A stretch of 64,000 nucleotides of DNA from Sphingobium sp. CCH11-B1 (GTDB lineage: Bacteria > Pseudomonadota > Alphaproteobacteria > Sphingomonadales > Sphingomonadaceae). Made by a program: the position numbers and the translations under genes. The stretch spans positions 1 to 64,000 of the forward strand of contig NZ_LSJY01000022.1 of assembly GCF_001556865.1 (NCBI RefSeq). Direction: 5' to 3'. Every line of letters starts with the position of its first letter. The first letter of the stretch is position 1. Positions 46,526-55,172 of this stretch are shown here, piece by piece. The notes under the pieces were generated by a model. It saw only the letters and a program-made list of their open reading frames with translations. It was not told where the DNA came from and ran no database searches.

Positions 46526-47302
46526 ATGCGCATCGCGACCTTCAACATCAACGGCATCAAGGCGCGCCTGCCGCGCCTGCTGGAATGGCTGGACGAAACG
46601 CGGCCAGACATTGCCTGCCTTCAGGAAATCAAGACCAGCGACGATACTTTCCCGGCCAAGGATATCGAGGCCGCAGGCTATGGCGCGATCTGGCACGGGC
46701 AAAAGGGTTTCAACGGTGTCGCCATCCTGGCGCGCGGCGAAACGCCGGTGGAGGTGCGCCGGGGTCTGGAGGGCGAGCCGGAGGACGAGCATAGCCGTTA
46801 CCTTGAGGCTGACGTGAAGGGCGTGCGCGTTGCCTCCATCTACCTGCCGAACGGCAATCCGCAGCCCGGCCCCAAATTCGACTATAAGCTGCGCTGGATG
46901 AAGCGATTGCGTACACGCGCCGCGGAAATCTGGGCGGAAGAAGTGCCGGCGATCCTTGCGGGCGATTACAATGTCATCCCGCGCGACGTCGACACCTATT
47001 CGGTCAAGGCGATGGCGGACGACGCGCTGATGCAGCCGGAAAGCCGCGCAGCCTATCGCCGCCTGCTGGGCGATGGCTGGACCGACGCCATCCTGTCGCG
47101 GCACCCCGCCGGCGGGGTCTGGACCTTCTGGGACTATCAGATGAACGCCTGGCCGCGCGACGCGGGTTTCCGCATTGACCATCTGTTGCTCAGCCCCGCT
47201 GCCGCCGACCGGCTGATCGACGCGCAGGTTGATCGCGAATTTCGCGGCCGGGAAAAGGCGAGCGACCACGCGCCGACCTGGGTCGAACTCCGGCCGCAAT
47301 AA
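46526..47302 (+). CDS. xth: Exodeoxyribonuclease III
   Basis: 258 residues. AP endonuclease/3'-exonuclease of base excision repair. MRIATFNINGIKARLP, CLQEIKTSDDTFP (metal Glu), AGDYNVIPRDVD (Asp-Asn pair) and EKASDHAPTWVEL (catalytic Asp-His) are complete. ATG 46526 is chosen because the family starts here; an earlier in-frame ATG runs through the repeat. Confidence 0.95.
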   Translation: MRIATFNINGIKARLPRLLEWLDETRPDIACLQEIKTSDDTFPAKDIEAAGYGAIWHGQKGFNGVAILARGETPVEVRRGLEGEPEDEHSRYLEADVKGVRVASIYLPNGNPQPGPKFDYKLRWMKRLRTRAAEIWAEEVPAILAGDYNVIPRDVDTYSVKAMADDALMQPESRAAYRRLLGDGWTDAILSRHPAGGVWTFWDYQMNAWPRDAGFRIDHLLLSPAAADRLIDAQVDREFRGREKASDHAPTWVELRPQ

Positions 47303-47339
47303 TTATCCGGGTAATATTGACTAAGTTTTATCCGGATAA
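47303..47339. promoter_or_regulatory. Twin palindromes TTATCCGG(G/A)TAA
   Basis: TTATCCGGGTAA at 47303-47314 and the perfect palindrome TTATCCGGATAA at 47328-47339 sit 25 bp apart in the 63-nt gap before the DUF2239 gene. Two copies at a fixed distance look like operator sites of a dimeric regulator. The regulator is not identified. Confidence 0.65.
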
Positions 47340-47365
47340 TAATGCCATGCCGAAGGAGATTCGAC

Positions 47366-47899
47366 ATGGAACGGACATTGACGGCTTTTGCAGGGGATAT
47401 GTGGATCGCCACGGGCGATGAAGCGGAAGTGCGGGAAGCGGTGCGCGCGATGGGCGAGGACGCGCAGGCCGTGCTGCTCTTCGACGACAGGACCGGGCGA
47501 CAGGTCGACATAGACTTGCGCGGCCCTTCCGAAACCGCGCCGCGCGGGCGCGGGCGCCCGAAACTGGGCGTCCAGCCGCGGGAGGTTACGCTGTTGCCGC
47601 GTCAGTGGGACTGGCTGGCCCAGCAGCCGGGCGGCGCGTCCGCCACGTTGCGCCGCCTGGTCGACGCCGCGCGCAAGGCGGAAGCGACCGCGCCGTCGCC
47701 ACGCGCCGCGAAGGATGCCGCCTATCATTTCCTCACTGCCATGGCGGGCGACCGGCCGCATTATGAAGCGGCGATCCGGGCGCTCTATGCCGGGGACGGG
47801 GCGCAGTTCGACTCGCTTTGCGCCGACTGGCCCTCCGGCATTCGCGATCATGGGCGCGCGCTCGCCGCTCCGGCCTTCGACATGCAAGCGGCAGGATAA
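47366..47899 (+). CDS. DUF2239 family protein
   Basis: 177 residues, soluble. N-terminal ERTLTAFAGDMWIATGDEAEV and QAVLLFDDRTGRQVDIDLRG, then GRGRPKLGVQPREVTLLPRQWDWLAQQPGGASATLRRLVDAARK, which resembles a helix-turn-helix or ribbon-helix DNA-binding segment. Function unknown. AAGGAG precedes the ATG. The twin palindromes just upstream suggest tight control; since the protein itself has a DNA-binding-like middle segment, self-regulation is possible. Confidence 0.8.
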   Translation: MERTLTAFAGDMWIATGDEAEVREAVRAMGEDAQAVLLFDDRTGRQVDIDLRGPSETAPRGRGRPKLGVQPREVTLLPRQWDWLAQQPGGASATLRRLVDAARKAEATAPSPRAAKDAAYHFLTAMAGDRPHYEAAIRALYAGDGAQFDSLCADWPSGIRDHGRALAAPAFDMQAAG

Positions 47900-47952
47900 G
47901 AGTCATCTTTAACATTGCCCCACCTGCAACGGACAAGCGGCAGGCTATTGAC

Positions 47953-47983
47953 CACAACTGTAATCGATGCGACTACATATGTA
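47953..47983. promoter_or_regulatory. Two BlaI/MecI-type boxes TACA-NN-TGTA
   Basis: CACAACTGTA (one mismatch) at 47953-47962 and TACATATGTA (exact) at 47974-47983 match the TACA-NN-TGTA core of BlaI/MecI/CopY operators. Their centres are 21 bp apart, two helical turns. A TTGACC hexamer at 47948 may be the -35 element of the blaI-M56 promoter. Confidence 0.75.
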
Positions 47984-48008
47984 GTTACAACGATCCGAGT
48001 CGAATCAG

Positions 48009-48377
48009 GTGAGCGAGAAGATCAGCGAAGCGGAACTGGTGGTGATGGAGGCGCTGTGGGAACAGTCGCCCTTGACCGCTGCCGAGGTCGCGGACCGCGT
48101 CACCCAGGATCGGGACTGGAGCGTCCAGACGGTAAAGACTCTGTTGTCGCGCCTGATGGCCAAGGATGTGATCGGGGCCGACCAGGACGGTCGCCGCTTC
48201 CTGTACCATCCCCTGGTTGCGCGCGACGATTATGTCGCGGGCGAATCCGGTCGGCTGGTGAACCGGCTGTTCGGCGGGCGGGTATCGCCGCTGGTAGCGC
48301 AGCTCGCCAGCCAGGATCAGTTGACGGCGGAAGATATCGCCGAGCTTGAGGAAATCCTGAAAGGGTTGAGATCATGA
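48009..48377 (+). CDS. BlaI/MecI/CopY-family repressor
   Basis: 122 residues from GTG 48009. EAELVVMEALWEQSPLTAAEVADRV and WSVQTVKTLLSRLMAKDVIGADQDGRRFLYHPLV form the winged helix; the C-terminal helical region carries the dimer/cleavage part. By analogy it is inactivated by proteolysis triggered by the M56 protein encoded next, whose start overlaps its stop (ATGA). Twin TACA-NN-TGTA boxes upstream support autoregulation. Confidence 0.92.
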   Translation: MSEKISEAELVVMEALWEQSPLTAAEVADRVTQDRDWSVQTVKTLLSRLMAKDVIGADQDGRRFLYHPLVARDDYVAGESGRLVNRLFGGRVSPLVAQLASQDQLTAEDIAELEEILKGLRS

Positions 48378-50047
48378 GCGTCTGGGTCGCCGAAACGCTG
48401 ATCGCCACCACCTTGCTGATGGCGCTGGTCATGATGCTGCGGCGGCCGGTGGCCCGGTGGCTGGGTGCGGGCGCCGCCTACATGCTCTGGGCGCTGCCGC
48501 TCGCGCGCATGCTGATGCCCGCATTGCCCAGCGCGGTCGATCCTTCGCCGCTGCATCTGGCGGTGGACCAGGCGGGGCTGGCGGCGATGCTCGACGCCGC
48601 GCCCGCCGCGACCGTCGCCGCCGCAACGCCCGTTCCCGCCGAAGCCGCCTTTCCCTGGCTGGAGACCGGCATCACCCTCTGGTTCATCGGCATGCTGCTC
48701 TTTCTGCTGGTGCAGGCGATGGGCTATGCGCGCTTCCGCCGCCACATGCTGGATGGCGCGACCGATCTTGGCCAGGAAGGCCGCATCCGCCTCATCAACA
48801 GCCCCAATGCGTCAGGGCCGCTCGCCTTCGGCCTGTTCCGCCCCTATATCGTCCTGCCCACCGATTTCGGCCTGCGCTACGACGCGCAGGAACAGGATAT
48901 GGCGATCGCGCATGAACGCGCCCACCATGAGCGTGGCGACCTGATCGCCAATATGGTCGCGCTCCTGCTGCTGGCGGTGCATTGGTGCAACCCGGTCGCC
49001 TGGCTTGCCTACCGCGCCTATCGCACGGATCAGGAAACCGCCTGCGACGCTCGCGTCCTTTCGCTTTACGGCCGCGAATCCGCCCATGCCTATGGCCGGG
49101 CTATCCTGAAGGCGGCGGGCGGACGACAATTCGCCGCCGCCTGCCATTTGACCCGCGTCACAGCTCTTAAAGGGAGGCTGAAAATGCTTTCGAACCACGA
49201 CATGTCGCTGCGCCGGATCAGCTGGGGCATGGCCGCCGTCGCGCTCGTTACGGCGACCGGTCTCGCGCTCACCGCGTCCGGCACCCGCGCCGCGCAGCAG
49301 ATGGCGGCCATCACTGATAAGGTCGAGGCCGCCGACTTCACGCGCCTCAAGAATTTGGTGGCGCAGCCCGCCGCCGCCAGCGTCGCGACTGCGGCTCCCG
49401 CCGGGTCGGCAACACCGGCAGCGCCTGCCGCCGCTGCCACCCCTGCATTGTCTTCGGCCCATGCCGATGCCTGGCCTGTCGCACCTGTCCCCCCGGTGGC
49501 CCCGGCCGCTGACATGATCGCCCCGGTTCCGCCAACGCCGCCGGCGCCGCCCAGCGTCCGGTCGGAAAAGAATCGGATCGTGGTCACGCATGCCGATGGT
49601 CGCGTCGAAACCCATGCCATCCCGACAGAGCGGGAGATCGCGCGAATGATGCCGGTGATCGACGTGCGCGAAGGCTGCGATGGCGGCAACGAGCAAATGA
49701 CCAGCCATCGCGAATGGGTCGATGGCGACGGCAAGCGCCATGTCCGCGTGCGCATCTGCAACCGGGCGATCGAGGCGCAGGCGCACCGCGCCGAAAGGCA
49801 GGCCGAAGCGCAGAGCCGCCAAGCCGAAGCGCAGCGCCGTCAGGCCGAGGCGCAGGCCCGGCGGATGGAGATGATTGCCGAACGCGAAGCCGCGCGCGCC
49901 GAGCGGATGGGCAAGATCGCGGCGCGTCGCGGCCTGATGAACGCGCGCACGCAAATATTGAACGCGTCCCTGTCGCCGTCCGATCGGGACGAGGCGTTGC
50001 GCGACATCGATCGCGAAATCGCCGCGCTCGACCGCGACGACGACTGA
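48374..50047 (+). CDS. M56-family (BlaR1-like) membrane metallopeptidase
   Basis: 557 residues. Several membrane helices (about 5-22, 33-50, 98-118, 192-210, 238-258) surround the zinc motif HERAHH at 180-185, with a candidate third ligand Glu221 in QETACDAR. Unlike BlaR1 there is no penicillin-binding sensor domain: after an Ala/Pro-rich linker (about 320-400) comes a segment with a Cys pair, then a charged helix with three RQAEAQ-x heptads (475-495). It probably relays an extracellular signal to the BlaI-type repressor. Confidence 0.88.
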   Translation: MSVWVAETLIATTLLMALVMMLRRPVARWLGAGAAYMLWALPLARMLMPALPSAVDPSPLHLAVDQAGLAAMLDAAPAATVAAATPVPAEAAFPWLETGITLWFIGMLLFLLVQAMGYARFRRHMLDGATDLGQEGRIRLINSPNASGPLAFGLFRPYIVLPTDFGLRYDAQEQDMAIAHERAHHERGDLIANMVALLLLAVHWCNPVAWLAYRAYRTDQETACDARVLSLYGRESAHAYGRAILKAAGGRQFAAACHLTRVTALKGRLKMLSNHDMSLRRISWGMAAVALVTATGLALTASGTRAAQQMAAITDKVEAADFTRLKNLVAQPAAASVATAAPAGSATPAAPAAAATPALSSAHADAWPVAPVPPVAPAADMIAPVPPTPPAPPSVRSEKNRIVVTHADGRVETHAIPTEREIARMMPVIDVREGCDGGNEQMTSHREWVDGDGKRHVRVRICNRAIEAQAHRAERQAEAQSRQAEAQRRQAEAQARRMEMIAEREAARAERMGKIAARRGLMNARTQILNASLSPSDRDEALRDIDREIAALDRDDD

Positions 50048-50051
50048 TTTT

Positions 50052-51224
50052 TCAGACCGCTACGATTTCAGGCAGGATCGCGTCGAGCAGCAACATGCCG
50101 CTCGGCGTGACCTGCAGCCGGGTGCCGTTCAGATGGACAAGGCCGTGGCGCTCAAGCTGATGCACGGCCTGTGCATCGATCAGATTGCCCGCCGGGACGG
50201 CTGAAAGCGCTCCGATCCGCGCCAGATCCACCCCTTCGCCCAGGCGCAATCCCATCAGCAGCGCTTCGCGCGCCCTGTCCTGCGGCAACAGGCCTTCCTC
50301 GCTCTGGATGCCATGGCCGTTGCGCGCGACCGCGCTCATCCAGTTTTCGGGCTTCTTGTGGCGCAGTGTCGCCATGCCGCCGCGCCGGCCATGCGCGCCC
50401 GGCCCGATCCCGATATAGTCGCCATAGCGCCAGTAGGTAAGGTTGTGCCGGCTTTCCTCGCCCGGACGGGCATGGTTGCTGATCTCATAAGCCGGGATGC
50501 CGGCTGCGCCCGTCATCGTTCGCGTCAGTTCATAGAGGGTCGCGCCATGATCCGGGTCGACCGGGGTCAGCTTGCCCTGCGCCACCAGCGTCGCGAAGCG
50601 CGTGCCCGGCTCGATGGTGAGTTGATAGAGGGACAGGTGGCCGGTGCCGAACGAAAGGGCGCGTTCCAGTTCCGCCTGCCAGTCCGCCTCGCTTTGTTCG
50701 GGCCGTGCGTAGATCAGGTCGAAGCTCACCCGGCTGAATGCGGCCTGCGCCGTCTCAAGCGCTGCCAGGCCCTCCGCCACATCATGCGCGCGGCCCAGGA
50801 AATGCAGCGCCTCATTGTCGAGCGCCTGCAACCCCAGCGACACGCGGTTCACGCCCGCCGCGGCGAGGTCGGCGAAGCGCGCTGCCTCCACCGAATTGGG
50901 GTTCGCCTCCAGCGTGATCTCTATGCCTGGCGCAAAGCTCCAATATCGTTCCGCCGCCGCGATCAGGCTCTCCACCAGCGCGGGCGGCATCAGCGACGGC
51001 GTGCCGCCCCCGAAGAAGATGGAGGCGAGCGGCCGGCCGCCGCTCAACCCGGCTTCGTGCGCCATGTCCGCCAACAATGCGGGACGCCATGCGTCGATGT
51101 CGATGGCGTCACGGACATGACTGTTAAAATCGCAGTAAGGACATTTGGAAACGCAAAAGGGCCAGTGGATATATAAAGCCAAAGGCTCGCCGCTGGTCGG
51201 CAGGAGTCGGGGATTTGAGGACAT
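50052..51224 (-). CDS. hemW: Radical-SAM heme chaperone HemW
   Basis: 390 residues. The Fe-S motif CVSKCPYC (24-31) lies in IHWPFCVSKCPYCDFNSH, and IFFGGGTPSLM and LEANPNSVEA are HemW/HemN motifs. HemW lacks the extra cysteine of the true oxygen-independent coproporphyrinogen oxidase and is thought to deliver heme; by length and sequence this is HemW. The start ATG at 51224 overlaps the start of the divergent CAP gene within a CATG. Confidence 0.92.
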   Translation of the reverse strand: MSSNPRLLPTSGEPLALYIHWPFCVSKCPYCDFNSHVRDAIDIDAWRPALLADMAHEAGLSGGRPLASIFFGGGTPSLMPPALVESLIAAAERYWSFAPGIEITLEANPNSVEAARFADLAAAGVNRVSLGLQALDNEALHFLGRAHDVAEGLAALETAQAAFSRVSFDLIYARPEQSEADWQAELERALSFGTGHLSLYQLTIEPGTRFATLVAQGKLTPVDPDHGATLYELTRTMTGAAGIPAYEISNHARPGEESRHNLTYWRYGDYIGIGPGAHGRRGGMATLRHKKPENWMSAVARNGHGIQSEEGLLPQDRAREALLMGLRLGEGVDLARIGALSAVPAGNLIDAQAVHQLERHGLVHLNGTRLQVTPSGMLLLDAILPEIVAV

Positions 51225-52038
51225 GATCGGGGGCTTCCCTAGCCGCCTTTGGCGCGGCTTGCCATGGGCGCTGTGTGCAGTTTCATCGACCTGCGGGTCT
51301 GCCGCCATGGCGTCGGAAGCCGTGATGCCCGCGATCCCGCTGCCAACCGGGCCGTTTCAGGTCGCCGCGATTCTACCGCCCCCGGCATTGCCGCCCGTCG
51401 CTTCGTCGCCCGCCCCATTGCCAGGGGCGGCGCAGACTGTCCCGGCACTGGCCGCGCGCAAAGCCTATGCCTATCCCACGGCGCCGACCGCGGCGGTCAT
51501 GGCCGCCAGCTTCTATGGCATGCAGGAAGCGGCACGGGGCGAGGCGCTGCTACGGCAGGTGATGCTCGACGCCCATAATGACGAACGCTTGGCATTGGGT
51601 CATGCGCCGCTTGCCTGGGACGATGCTCTGGCGGCGGACGCAGCCCGCTACGCGACGGAAATGGCGCGAACAGGTGCCTACCGGCACAGCAGCAGGGCCA
51701 GCCGAGCGATACCCAGCGGCGAAAATCTCTGGATGGGACCGCGTCGCCTTTACAGCTACCAGCTGATGGCGCAGGCCTTCCTTGACGAAAAACGCAACTT
51801 CATCCCCACGGCGAAGCTGCCGGATATCAGCGCCACCGGCCATTGGCAGGAAGTTGCGCACTATACCCAGATGATCTGGCGCGGCACGCAGAAAGTCGGC
51901 TGCGCTGTCGGTGACGGGCGCGATTATGAATATCTCGTCTGCCGCTATTTCCCGGCGGGCAATGCCTTCGGCAAGGGGCCGTTCGACGTGGACGAAGCCA
52001 CCCTTGCCATGGCCGCGCCGGGCGAGGGGCCGCGCTAG
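51223..52038 (+). CDS. Exported CAP-domain (SCP/PR1) protein
   Basis: 271 residues. A hydrophobic leader (about 12-34), a Pro/Ala-rich linker (about 40-80), and a CAP domain: [30 protein letters not shown] and GENLWMG, then [27 protein letters not shown] and [11 protein letters not shown], with the typical His and Glu cavity residues. Function of bacterial CAP proteins is uncertain. The start is uncertain: it lies back-to-back on the hemW start, and the stop overlaps the rdgB stop region by four bases. So the gene exactly fills the space between two genes that are commonly adjacent. Confidence 0.85.
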   Translation: MIGGFPSRLWRGLPWALCAVSSTCGSAAMASEAVMPAIPLPTGPFQVAAILPPPALPPVASSPAPLPGAAQTVPALAARKAYAYPTAPTAAVMAASFYGMQEAARGEALLRQVMLDAHNDERLALGHAPLAWDDALAADAARYATEMARTGAYRHSSRASRAIPSGENLWMGPRRLYSYQLMAQAFLDEKRNFIPTAKLPDISATGHWQEVAHYTQMIWRGTQKVGCAVGDGRDYEYLVCRYFPAGNAFGKGPFDVDEATLAMAAPGEGPR

Positions 52039-52664
52039 AAAACCGCGGCCACCAGCTTGGCGAAGGCGTCGGCGCGGTGGCTCATCGCATGCTTGGCGTC
52101 GGGGTCCATCTCACCAAAGCTGATGTCGAACCCCAGCGGCTGGAACATGGGGTCGTACCCGAACCCCTTGTCCCCGCGCGGCGGCCAGACGAGCGTGCCG
52201 TCGACCCGCCCCTCGAACGCCTCGACATGGCCGTCGGGCCAGGCGAGGGCGAGGGCGCAGATGAAATGCGCGTCATGGCCGGCATCCGGGCCTTTGGCCT
52301 CCACGCCGTCCCAGACCTTCTGCATGGCGAGGCCGAAATCCTTGTCCGGTCCCGCCCAGCGCGCCGAAAACAGCCCTGGATCACCGCCCAGCGCCTCGAC
52401 GCAAAGGCCGCTGTCGTCGGCGAGAGCGGGGAGGCCGCTCAAATCCGCTGCCTGCATCGCCTTCAATTCCGCATTGGCGATGAAGGTCGTGCCGGTCTCC
52501 TCCGGTTCGGGCAGGTCCAGGCTGCCGGCCGAGATCGGCTCGATACCATAGGGGCCAAGCAGCGCCGCGATCTCCCGCACTTTGCCTGCATTGTGGCTGG
52601 CGATCACCAGCTTGCCCGGCTGCAATTTGCGGATCGCCTGTTCCTGTCCGAATTGGTCGGTCAT
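52035..52664 (-). CDS. rdgB: XTP/dITP diphosphatase
   Basis: 209 residues. Removes non-canonical purine nucleotides. [34 protein letters not shown] (catalytic Asp) and [10 protein letters not shown] are the RdgB/HAM1 motifs, and the C-terminus has [11 protein letters not shown]. It lies downstream of rph with a repeat between them. Confidence 0.95.
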   Translation of the reverse strand: MTDQFGQEQAIRKLQPGKLVIASHNAGKVREIAALLGPYGIEPISAGSLDLPEPEETGTTFIANAELKAMQAADLSGLPALADDSGLCVEALGGDPGLFSARWAGPDKDFGLAMQKVWDGVEAKGPDAGHDAHFICALALAWPDGHVEAFEGRVDGTLVWPPRGDKGFGYDPMFQPLGFDISFGEMDPDAKHAMSHRADAFAKLVAAVF

Positions 52665-52679
52665 TTTATCTCACTCATT

Positions 52680-52753
52680 CCGTTCGCTTCGAGCCTAGTC
52701 GAGAAGCGGATAGCGCATCCATAGCGTTTCTCGACCTCGCTCGAAACGAACGG
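52680..52753. repeat. REP-like inverted pair (CCGTTCG...TCGAGAA type)
   Basis: The 100-nt rph-rdgB gap is filled by two inverted arms: CCGTTCGCTTCGAGCCTAGT on the left, and CCGTTCGTTTCGAGCGAGGT on the right when read from the other strand, both running into CGAGAA(A/G)CG. The same CCGTTCG core appears at 55730 and 60274. Confidence 0.75.
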
Positions 52754-52764
52754 AGATTGGAGGC

Positions 52765-53481
52765 TTACCGCCCCGTCGCCGCGTCCTGCGCCGCGAAAAT
52801 CTTCGCGCAGCCGATTCGGGCGAGGCGCAGCAGTCGGAGCAGTTCCTCCTCGTCATAGGCCGCGCCTTCCGCCGTCGCCTGCACTTCGGCGAACTTGCCG
52901 TCGCCGGTCAGGATCAGGTTGGCGTCCGTCTCGGCATTGCTGTCCTCGGCATAGTCGAGGTCGAGTACGGGCGTGCCTTGATAGATGCCGCAGCTGATCG
53001 CCGCGACCTTCTGGATGATCGGGTCTTGCGTGAGTGCGCCCGAGGCCAGCAACTTGTCCACCGCGATGCGCAGCGCGACCCAGCTTCCCGAAATGGCCGC
53101 CGTGCGCGTGCCGCCATCGGCCTGGATCACGTCGCAATCGACCACGATCTGCCGTTCGCCCAGTGCTTTCAAGTCGACGATGGTGCGCAACGAGCGGCCG
53201 ATCAGCCGCTGGATTTCCTGCGTCCGGCCCGACTGCTTGCCCTTGGCCGCCTCGCGGCTGCCGCGTGTGTGGGTGGCGCGGGGCAGCATCCCATATTCCG
53301 CCGTGACCCAGCCCGATCCCTTGCCGCGCAGGAAGGGTGGGACCTTCTCCTCCACCGACGCGGTGCACAGCACGCGCGTGTCGCCGAAGCTGACGAGGCA
53401 GCTGCCTTCGGCATGGATGGTGAAGCCGGGCTCCATGGTGATGTCGCGCATCTGGTCGGGCGCGCGGCCGGAAGGACGCAT
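52765..53481 (-). CDS. rph: Ribonuclease PH
   Basis: 238 residues. Phosphorolytic 3'-5' exoribonuclease that trims tRNA 3' ends. [72 protein letters not shown] and [17 protein letters not shown] are family hallmarks, including the phosphate-binding Arg. Length standard. Confidence 0.96.
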   Translation of the reverse strand: MRPSGRAPDQMRDITMEPGFTIHAEGSCLVSFGDTRVLCTASVEEKVPPFLRGKGSGWVTAEYGMLPRATHTRGSREAAKGKQSGRTQEIQRLIGRSLRTIVDLKALGERQIVVDCDVIQADGGTRTAAISGSWVALRIAVDKLLASGALTQDPIIQKVAAISCGIYQGTPVLDLDYAEDSNAETDANLILTGDGKFAEVQATAEGAAYDEEELLRLLRLARIGCAKIFAAQDAATGR

Positions 53482-53575
53482 ATCTGTTACTCCGAAACGA
53501 TCAAGGGACGGCGCTTAGCGCCCGATGGCGTCAGTTGCCAGTGGGCAGACGCGCCTGCGATCGATATGAGAGCGT

Positions 53576-54085
53576 ATGAGGATAAAAATCATGGTTGCGG
53601 CCGCCATGCTCGCGCTTGCGGGCTGCGCGGCGGAAACGGAGAGGCTCGAACCGCCGAGGGCACCGGGCGACATGATCCGGTTCACGGCGGGGCGCTGTTT
53701 CGGCGCTTGTCCGGCCTATACGCTCCAGGTGTCGCCCGACGGGGCTGGCCTGCTGGAACCGCAGCGCTTCACCTCGGTTCCAGGCCCCACCCGCTTCACC
53801 GTCACCCCTGCGCAATATCGCCGGCTGATCGCGACGCTCGCGCCCTATCGTCCGGCATCCGGCACGACAAAGCGCATCGCCCATGGGCAGGATTGCGACC
53901 GCTTCGCCACTGACATGCCCAGCTATGTTGTGGAATGGACCCGGCCGGACCGGCCCGCGACGAAACTGGAATATCAGTCGGGCTGCATGGATGCCCGCCA
54001 CGGCAGGCTGCGCGTTGCCATCGCCTCAGTGCCCAAGATCCTGGACATCGAAACGATGCTCAATCCCAAAGCCGTGACGCCGTGA
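53576..54085 (+). CDS. DUF6438-type lipoprotein
   Basis: 169 residues. Signal with lipobox LAGC (Cys17), then a domain beginning MIRFTAGRCFGACPAYTLQVSPDGAG, the CFGxCPxY pattern of DUF6438 proteins, and two further cysteines near GQDCDRF and QSGCMDAR that could form disulfides. Function unknown. An internal ATG at 53591 has a better-spaced GAGGA but would leave an uncharged, very short signal, so the first ATG is kept. Confidence 0.78.
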   Translation: MRIKIMVAAAMLALAGCAAETERLEPPRAPGDMIRFTAGRCFGACPAYTLQVSPDGAGLLEPQRFTSVPGPTRFTVTPAQYRRLIATLAPYRPASGTTKRIAHGQDCDRFATDMPSYVVEWTRPDRPATKLEYQSGCMDARHGRLRVAIASVPKILDIETMLNPKAVTP

Positions 54086-54128
54086 GGCCATCTTGAGGGC
54101 CGCGCAACCTTCCCCTAGATAGAAAGGC

Positions 54129-55172
54129 ATGTCGGTCACCCCGATCTCTGAACTCAACGATCGCGCGCGCGATGTCTTCCGCCTGGTGGTGGAAAGCTAT
54201 CTCGGCACGGGTCTCCCCGTGGGCTCGCGCACGATCAGCAAGATGGCGTCGCTCAGCCTGTCGCCCGCCTCCATCCGCAACGTGATGCAGGATCTGGAGG
54301 AACTCGGCCTCCTCGCCGCGCCCCATACATCGGCCGGGCGGATGCCGACCGAAACGGGGCTGCGTCTGTTCGTCGACGGTATGATGCAGGCGGCCGAACC
54401 TTCCGCGGAGGAACGGCGCGCGATCGAAGCGGGGATCGCGGAAAGCGGCCCGATCGAGGAGGCGCTTTCCGCCGCCACCGCAACGCTTTCGGGCCTCTCC
54501 GCCTGCGCCGGCATCGTCATGGTGCCCAAGCGCGAGCCGGTTCTGCGCCAGTTCGGCTTCGTGCCGTTGAACGCGCGGCAGGCGCTCGCGGTCCTGGTGG
54601 GACAGGACGGGTCGGTCGAAAATCGCGTGCTCGACCTGCCCGAAGGCGTCAGCGCGGTCGCGCTCAACGAAGCCGCCAATTTCATGTCCGTCCGCTTCGG
54701 CGGCCTGACCCTGCGCCAGGCGGGGGAACTGCTCGCGCGCGAGATGGAGGCGGAGCGTAGCGCGCTCGATCACACCGCCCGGGATCTGGTGGAGCGCGGC
54801 CTTGCCGTCTGGTCGCACGATGCGGATGACCGGCCCGTCCTCATCGTGCGGGGCCAGTCCCATCTGCTGGACGACTCGGCCGCCGCCGACCTTGAACGCG
54901 CCCGGCAATTGCTGGAACAGCTGGAGGGCAAGCAGGAAATACTGGACCTGCTGCGCGGCGCATTGGCGGGCAGCGCGACCAAAATCTTCATCGGATCGGA
55001 AAACAAGCTCTTTTCCCTGTCCGGTTCTTCGGTCATAGCCGCGCCCTACCGTGGCGCGGACGGCCGGGTCGTCGGCGTGGTCGGCGTGATCGGCCCCACG
55101 CGCTTGAACTATGCGCGGGTGATCCCCATGGTGGATTTCACTGCACAGACGCTGTCGAGATTGATGAGATGA
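54129..55172 (+). CDS. hrcA: Heat-inducible transcription repressor
   Basis: 347 residues. N-terminal winged helix (LNDRARDVFRLVVESYLGTGLPVGSRTISKMA, SPASIRNVMQDLEELGLLAAPHTSAGRMPTE), middle GAF-like domain and C-terminal IGSENKLFSLSGSSVIAAPYRG. HrcA represses groESL/dnaK operons at CIRCE elements. I see no CIRCE inverted repeat in the 43 nt upstream. Coupled to grpE by a four-base overlap. Confidence 0.95.
   Translation: MSVTPISELNDRARDVFRLVVESYLGTGLPVGSRTISKMASLSLSPASIRNVMQDLEELGLLAAPHTSAGRMPTETGLRLFVDGMMQAAEPSAEERRAIEAGIAESGPIEEALSAATATLSGLSACAGIVMVPKREPVLRQFGFVPLNARQALAVLVGQDGSVENRVLDLPEGVSAVALNEAANFMSVRFGGLTLRQAGELLAREMEAERSALDHTARDLVERGLAVWSHDADDRPVLIVRGQSHLLDDSAAADLERARQLLEQLEGKQEILDLLRGALAGSATKIFIGSENKLFSLSGSSVIAAPYRGADGRVVGVVGVIGPTRLNYARVIPMVDFTAQTLSRLMR

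Noticed and set aside
54086..54128. CIRCE operator expected upstream of hrcA
   Set aside because: No TTAGCACTC-type inverted repeat is present in the gap; hrcA is not autoregulated through CIRCE here as far as can be seen.
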